DNA of 8,918 nucleotides from Acidobacteriaceae bacterium (GTDB lineage: Bacteria; Acidobacteriota; Terriglobia; Terriglobales; Acidobacteriaceae). A program made the position numbers and the translations under genes. Each line of letters begins with the position of its first letter. Within the stretch, counting starts at the first letter, position 1. The notes under the pieces are model-generated. The model had not been told where the DNA came from, searched no databases, and saw only the letters and a program-made list of their open reading frames with translations. The stretch covers positions 167 to 9,084 of the forward strand of contig PMBA01000384.1 of NCBI GenBank assembly GCA_003152795.1. The letters run 5' to 3'. Below are positions 5,888 through 8,918 of the stretch, one piece after another.

Positions 5888-6925
5888 TCACGCCATCGGA
5901 TGCCGATACTCGGCGGAATAACGCCCGGTGGCCTGATGCTCCAGTTGCCGTTCGATGTCGCCTAACAAGCCGCTGGCTCCGAAGCGAAACATTTCGGCGC
6001 GCAGCCACGACGGGCCCAGTTCCTCTTTGATCATCGCCAGCCAATCCATCGATTGCTTCGCGGTGCGGATGCCGCCCGCGGGCTTGAAACCCACGGCCAT
6101 TCCGGTTTGCTGCGCGTATTCGCGGATGGCGCGCGTCATCACCAGGCCCACCGGCAAGGTCGCGTTGGTCGGCTCTTTACCCGTAGAAGTCTTGATGAAG
6201 TCAGCGCCCGCCATCATGGCCACCACGCTCGCGCGCCCCACGTTGCGCAGCGTGAGCAGGTCTCCGGTGCCGAGGATCACCTTCATGTGCCTGGATCCGC
6301 AGGCTTGCTTGAAAGCTGCTACCTCATCGTAGAGGGCCTGCCAGCGGCCGCCAAAAACATGCGCCCGGGTGATCACGACGTCGATCTCGTGAGCGCCAGC
6401 CTCGACTGATCGGCGAATTTCGTTGACCCGCTCCGCCAGTGGCGACAGGCCCGCAGGGAAGCCGGTGGACACTGCGGCGACATGCACTCCGCTACCTTCG
6501 AGTGCGCGCAGAGCCGTTTCCACAAACGTGTGATAGACGCAGATGGCAGCGACGCAAATTTGCAAGTCCTCGATGCCAAGTTTTTTTTCAATTTCCTGCT
6601 GAATGGGATGGCGGCCCTTTGCGCACAGACGGCGAACCCGCTCCTCGGTGTCATCGCCGGAAAGAGTGGTCAGATCCATGCAGGTGATGGCGCGCAGAAG
6701 CCAGGCTGCCTGCCAATCTTTTTTCACCGTACGGCGCGCGACCTGGGATTGAGCGCGGCGCTCGACGGCGCTGGTGTTGACCCGCACTTCCCGGACCCAA
6801 TCTAAATTGAGAGGGATGCCGGTGTTGGGCAGCAGAGGCCGTCCGGAAAGGATGGCAATCGCAGTGCCTGGGTCGCTGGCACGGCGGGGTGCGACGCTCC
6901 GAACCTCGTTGTGTTCGACCGGCAT
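5888..6925 (-). CDS. deoC: Deoxyribose-phosphate aldolase (DERA), eukaryote-like type
   Basis: A 345-residue cytoplasmic class I aldolase that cleaves 2-deoxy-D-ribose-5-phosphate into glyceraldehyde-3-phosphate and acetaldehyde, the last step of deoxynucleoside breakdown. Diagnostic motifs, numbered from the ATG at 6925, are D-L-T-T-L-S-G-D-D-T (84-93), S-T-G-F-P-A-G (153-159), E-I-D-V-V-I with Asp182, D-F-I-K-T-S-T-G-K-E with Schiff-base Lys245, and G-F-K-P-A-G-G-I-R with Lys281. The C-terminal G-R-Y-S-A-E-Y tail supplies tyrosines that may act like the terminal Tyr of the E. coli enzyme. The D-L-T-T-L-S-G-D-D-T motif and the length match human DERA, not the roughly 250-residue bacterial form. 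I chose the ATG at 6925 over the adjoining TTG at 6928 because GGAG lies 6 bases before it. It is the first gene of the leftward run with the EthD-like and ALDH16 genes; the latter could consume its acetaldehyde. Confidence 0.97.
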   Translation of the reverse strand: MPVEHNEVRSVAPRRASDPGTAIAILSGRPLLPNTGIPLNLDWVREVRVNTSAVERRAQSQVARRTVKKDWQAAWLLRAITCMDLTTLSGDDTEERVRRLCAKGRHPIQQEIEKKLGIEDLQICVAAICVYHTFVETALRALEGSGVHVAAVSTGFPAGLSPLAERVNEIRRSVEAGAHEIDVVITRAHVFGGRWQALYDEVAAFKQACGSRHMKVILGTGDLLTLRNVGRASVVAMMAGADFIKTSTGKEPTNATLPVGLVMTRAIREYAQQTGMAVGFKPAGGIRTAKQSMDWLAMIKEELGPSWLRAEMFRFGASGLLGDIERQLEHQATGRYSAEYRHPMA

Positions 6926-6962
6926 CAAGCGCTCCAGCGAAAATACAGCGGAGATCTGGCCT

Positions 6963-6992
6963 GCCCCGTCTCACTCCGCGTTTCTACGGGGC
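6963..6992. promoter_or_regulatory. Inverted repeat in the deoC leader
   Basis: GCCCCGT (6963-6969) and ACGGGGC (6986-6992) are perfect 7-bp arms around a 16-base spacer, centred about 50 bases before the deoC start. It could form a leader hairpin or act as a protein site. The arms share their sequence with the hairpin after deoC. Confidence 0.4.
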
Positions 6993-7035
6993 GTTGGGGC
7001 GGCGACATCCAACAGTTGTGCCGCTACTCGTCCTT

Positions 7036-7055
7036 TGCCGTTCGATTGTACGGCA
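7036..7055. promoter_or_regulatory. Candidate operator palindrome over the deoC -10 box
   Basis: The arms TGCCGT and ACGGCA are perfect, with an 8-base spacer, a geometry common for helix-turn-helix dimers. The repeat covers the proposed deoC -10 (7045-7050) and start point, where bound protein would block transcription. No regulator gene is in the window. Confidence 0.4.
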
Positions 7056-7073
7056 GATACGACGAAAGATGAA
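7045..7073 (-). promoter_or_regulatory. Candidate sigma-70-type promoter for deoC
   Basis: Read on the minus strand, TTCATC (7068-7073) and TACAAT (7045-7050) are 17 bases apart. The -10 matches five of six consensus positions and the -35 three. Transcription would begin near 7038, giving a leader of about 110 bases. Confidence 0.45.
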
Positions 7074-7087
7074 TTCCCGGTTTCGTC

Positions 7088-7116
7088 TTGACACTGAGAC
7101 TTTGCACGGCTAGGCT
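7088..7116 (+). promoter_or_regulatory. Candidate promoter for the nucleoside hydrolase gene
   Basis: A perfect TTGACA (7088-7093) is followed after exactly 17 bases by TAGGCT (7111-7116), which keeps the T, A and final T that matter most in a -10. Transcription would begin near 7123, about 40 bases before the TTG start. It is back to back with the deoC promoter, the two -35 boxes being about 15 bases apart, so the two units may be co-regulated. Confidence 0.55.
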
Positions 7117-7162
7117 CGGCGCGATTCCAAAATTTTCCGATCGGTGATACTGGAGGGCAGTT

Positions 7163-8239
7163 TTGAGCAAGCCGTGCGGTCGTTTTCGAGTTCACCAGGA
7201 GTTTTTCAGGGCAGCAATTCTCTCCGCACTGCTGGTGGCGGCGCTGGCGATTCCCGCGCGCAGCGCCAGCAAGAAAATTATCTTCGATACAGATCCCGGC
7301 ACGGACGACGCCATGGCCCTGATGCTGGCGCTGAACTCGCCGGAGTTGGACATCCGCGCCGTCACGGTTGTACCGGGCAACGTAACCGCGAAGCAGGGAC
7401 TGGAGAATGCACTGCGCATGATCTCGCTAGCCAATCGTTGCGACATTCCCGTGGCCGCTGGAGCCCAGCATCCGCTGTTCCAGAAGTTGATCACCGCCGA
7501 GTTCTGGCACGGCAAGAACGGGCTGGCCAACATCGAATTGCCGCCCAGCAAGTGCAAAGTGGATACCCGCTATGGTCCGGACCTGATCATCGAGATGGTG
7601 CATGCCGCACCGCACGAAATCACGCTGGTCCCGGTGGGTCCGCTTACCAACATTGCGCTGGCGGTGGAGAAAGATCCGTCGATTGTTCCGCTGGTCAAGG
7701 AAGTCATCATCATGGGCGGCTCGATTACGGGCGGCAACGTGAACGCCTCCGCCGAAGCGAACATCTACAACGACCCCGAAGCTGCGCAGATCGTTTTCCA
7801 GGCTGGCTGGCCGCTGACCATGGTCGGTCTTGACGTCGGCGACAAGACATTGCTGTCGTCGAAGTACGTCGCACAACTGGGACAGACCCACGGGCCGATG
7901 AATGATTTCATCTACCAGGTGGCGCACTATCTGGTTGATCTGGCGGCGCAATTCGGGTTCGATGGCACGCCCATGTATGATCCGCTGGCGGTCGGAGTGG
8001 CCATCGACTCAACGTTAGTAAAAGCGCCACCGATGCATGTGGATGTAGAAACCCGAGGCGATTTCACGCGCGGCGAGACGGTTGCCAATCGCCACGGCAT
8101 GGTCGAACGCAACGTGCTGCACGGTGACCGCTATGTCATTGAAGGTCTCGACAAAGTCGAGCCCAATGCGAAAGTCTGCGTCGAGGTTGACGCCGACCGC
8201 TTCCTGCAGCTGTTTGTTTCCAGAATTCGCGGTAAGTAG
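7163..8239 (+). CDS. Exported nucleoside hydrolase (IUNH family)
   Basis: A 358-residue N-ribohydrolase that would split nucleosides into free base and pentose outside the cytoplasm. A signal peptide is visible: arginines in 1-16, a hydrophobic core at about 17-31, and a likely cleavage near A-R-S-A (32-35). The mature part starts with K-I-I-F-D-T-D-P-G-T-D-D (38-49); Asp42, Asp44, Asp48 and Asp49 form the calcium and catalytic cluster. Further signatures are P-V-G-P-L-T-N-I-A-L-A (157-167), I-M-G-G (183-186), A-E-A-N-I-Y-N-D-P-E-A-A (197-208) and M-Y-D-P-L-A-V (271-277). In the last one Tyr272 replaces the usual His of H-D-P, so specificity or mechanism may differ. The TTG start at 7163 is supported by GGAGGG 5 bases upstream and by the full signal peptide. 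It is divergent from deoC and followed by a transporter 98 bp downstream, probably in one operon. Confidence 0.93.
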   Translation: MSKPCGRFRVHQEFFRAAILSALLVAALAIPARSASKKIIFDTDPGTDDAMALMLALNSPELDIRAVTVVPGNVTAKQGLENALRMISLANRCDIPVAAGAQHPLFQKLITAEFWHGKNGLANIELPPSKCKVDTRYGPDLIIEMVHAAPHEITLVPVGPLTNIALAVEKDPSIVPLVKEVIIMGGSITGGNVNASAEANIYNDPEAAQIVFQAGWPLTMVGLDVGDKTLLSSKYVAQLGQTHGPMNDFIYQVAHYLVDLAAQFGFDGTPMYDPLAVGVAIDSTLVKAPPMHVDVETRGDFTRGETVANRHGMVERNVLHGDRYVIEGLDKVEPNAKVCVEVDADRFLQLFVSRIRGK

Positions 8240-8337
8240 GTTCTGCTTCGTATCAGGGCATTGCTTTCGCGATACCGCAAGTCAAAGAATCGAACACCCC
8301 TTTAGGGGCCGGGCATTGCAATTGCAAAGGAGAATCG
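8240..8337. other. Spacer between the hydrolase and transporter genes
   Basis: This 98-bp gap contains a GGGCATTGC direct repeat (8256-8264 and 8311-8319), a small CCCC-TTTA-GGGG hairpin (8297-8308) and a perfect 12-bp palindrome (listed separately). No T-run terminator and no clear promoter were seen, so readthrough from the hydrolase is likely. Confidence 0.4.
8316..8327. promoter_or_regulatory. Perfect palindrome TTGCAATTGCAA before the transporter
   Basis: A 12-base perfect palindrome ends where the Shine-Dalgarno (AAAGGAG, 8326-8332) of the transporter begins. It could be an operator, or in RNA a 4-bp hairpin next to the ribosome site. Its function is unproven. Confidence 0.4.
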
Positions 8338-8918
8338 ATGTACACACCCCACACGCTGGGTATTGCACTGTTGATGATGATCACGAGCGCCATCTGCTGG
8401 GGCTCCTGGGCCAACACCTACAAAGGCGTAAAGAATTATCGCTTTGAGCTGTTTTATTGGGACTACGCGGTCGGCATTTTTCTGATCTCGCTCATTCTGG
8501 GCCACACCATGGGCATCACCAGCCACGATGGATCCGATCTAATCAGCAACCTGCACGCGGCCAACACCAACGACGTGATTCTTGCCATGGTCGGAGGCGC
8601 CATCTTCAATCTGGCGAATTTATTGCTGGTCGCGGCCATCGATATGGCGGGGCTGGCGATCGCCTTTCCGGTTTCGATCGGAATCGCGCTGGTAGTGGGC
8701 GTGATCACGAGCTATGTGCAGCACCCGCAAGGCAACGCCGCTCTGCTGGCCGGGGGCGTGCTTTGCGCCGTCGTCGCCGTCATTCTGGACGGCAGAGCCT
8801 ATAGCGCGCTGGCCGCCGCGAGTCGCTCGACGTCGAAAAAAAGCATCACCATCTGCATCGTCTCTGGCGTCCTGATGGGGCTGTGGGCTCCCTTCATGAC
8901 GCGCGCGATGCCGCACGA
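8338..8918 (+). CDS. Ureide-permease/GRP-like membrane transporter (3'-truncated by window edge)
   Basis: The first 193 residues of a polytopic inner-membrane protein; the frame is still open at the window end. The start is well supported: AAGGAG lies 5 bases upstream of the ATG. Hydrophobic segments are at about 6-24, 43-60, 79-101, 104-127, 134-151 and 169-187, six of an expected ten. The pattern I-C-W-G-S-W-A-N-T-Y-K-G (19-30) followed by F-E-L-F-Y-W-D-Y (36-43) is what I recognise from bacterial relatives of plant ureide permeases and the glucose/ribose porter (GRP) branch of the drug/metabolite transporter superfamily. Plant ureide permeases carry allantoin, uracil and xanthine; GRP members carry sugars. 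Following a secreted nucleoside hydrolase, this one could import the released base or ribose. The superfamily is likely; the substrate is inference only. Databases often label such genes loosely as DMT or sugar permease. Confidence 0.75.
   Translation, partial: MYTPHTLGIALLMMITSAICWGSWANTYKGVKNYRFELFYWDYAVGIFLISLILGHTMGITSHDGSDLISNLHAANTNDVILAMVGGAIFNLANLLLVAAIDMAGLAIAFPVSIGIALVVGVITSYVQHPQGNAALLAGGVLCAVVAVILDGRAYSALAAASRSTSKKSITICIVSGVLMGLWAPFMTRAMPH

Noticed and set aside
5808..6044. N-terminal extension of the EthD-like frame into deoC
   Set aside because: The extension is Arg-rich, matches no EthD sequence and overlaps deoC; the ATG at 5807 has a good Shine-Dalgarno and gives normal length.
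6926..7162. A riboswitch in the divergent intergenic region
   Set aside because: Only two short inverted repeats are visible; nothing matches the conserved cores of purine or other known riboswitches.
7144..7833. A 229-codon + strand frame overlapping the nucleoside hydrolase
   Set aside because: Out-of-frame shadow with low-complexity composition; the hydrolase frame carries all family motifs.

Overview
The window reads as a bacterial chromosome segment of moderately high GC. Several proteins look like those of Acidobacteriota (Koribacter/Terriglobia type): an exported OB-fold protein, an ALDH16-type dehydrogenase beside a eukaryote-like DeoC, and a TrpF variant with a KICCI motif. This placement rests on protein style only; there is no rRNA or other marker gene here. 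I see no tRNA, insertion sequence, phage gene or CRISPR array.

Layout. The C-terminal part of a membrane-anchored family 2 glycosyltransferase (1-474, +) converges on a small exported OB-fold protein (527-1075, -). Next come two overlapping genes read leftwards: an RsbW-type anti-sigma kinase (1589-2035) and its STAS antagonist (1248-1592), a partner-switch pair without a sigma factor in view. To their right is a TrpF-family protein (2202-2903, -) whose start codon lies inside an inverted repeat. Then a leftward run of deoC (5888-6925), a small EthD-family protein (5499-5807) and a two-domain ALDH16-type aldehyde dehydrogenase (2994-5420). A 237-bp divergent regulatory region separates deoC from a rightward pair: an exported nucleoside hydrolase (7163-8239) and a ureide-permease/GRP-like membrane transporter that runs off the right end (8338-8918).

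How the genes may work together. The right two thirds looks like a nucleoside scavenging locus. The secreted hydrolase would split nucleosides outside the cytoplasm, and the transporter could import the freed base or sugar. Inside, DeoC would cleave 2-deoxyribose-5-phosphate to glyceraldehyde-3-phosphate and acetaldehyde, and the ALDH16 enzyme could oxidise the acetaldehyde to acetate. The EthD-like protein between deoC and the dehydrogenase has no known place in this route. Neither a deoxyribokinase nor a phosphopentomutase is visible.

Most worth following up: the association of ALDH16 with DeoC and nucleoside hydrolase; the His-to-Tyr change at the catalytic/classification site of the hydrolase; the TrpF relative lacking the substrate-carboxylate arginine; the repeat that supplies the TrpF-like start codon; and the palindromes at the divergent promoters and before the transporter. 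All functional links are inference from sequence and gene order.
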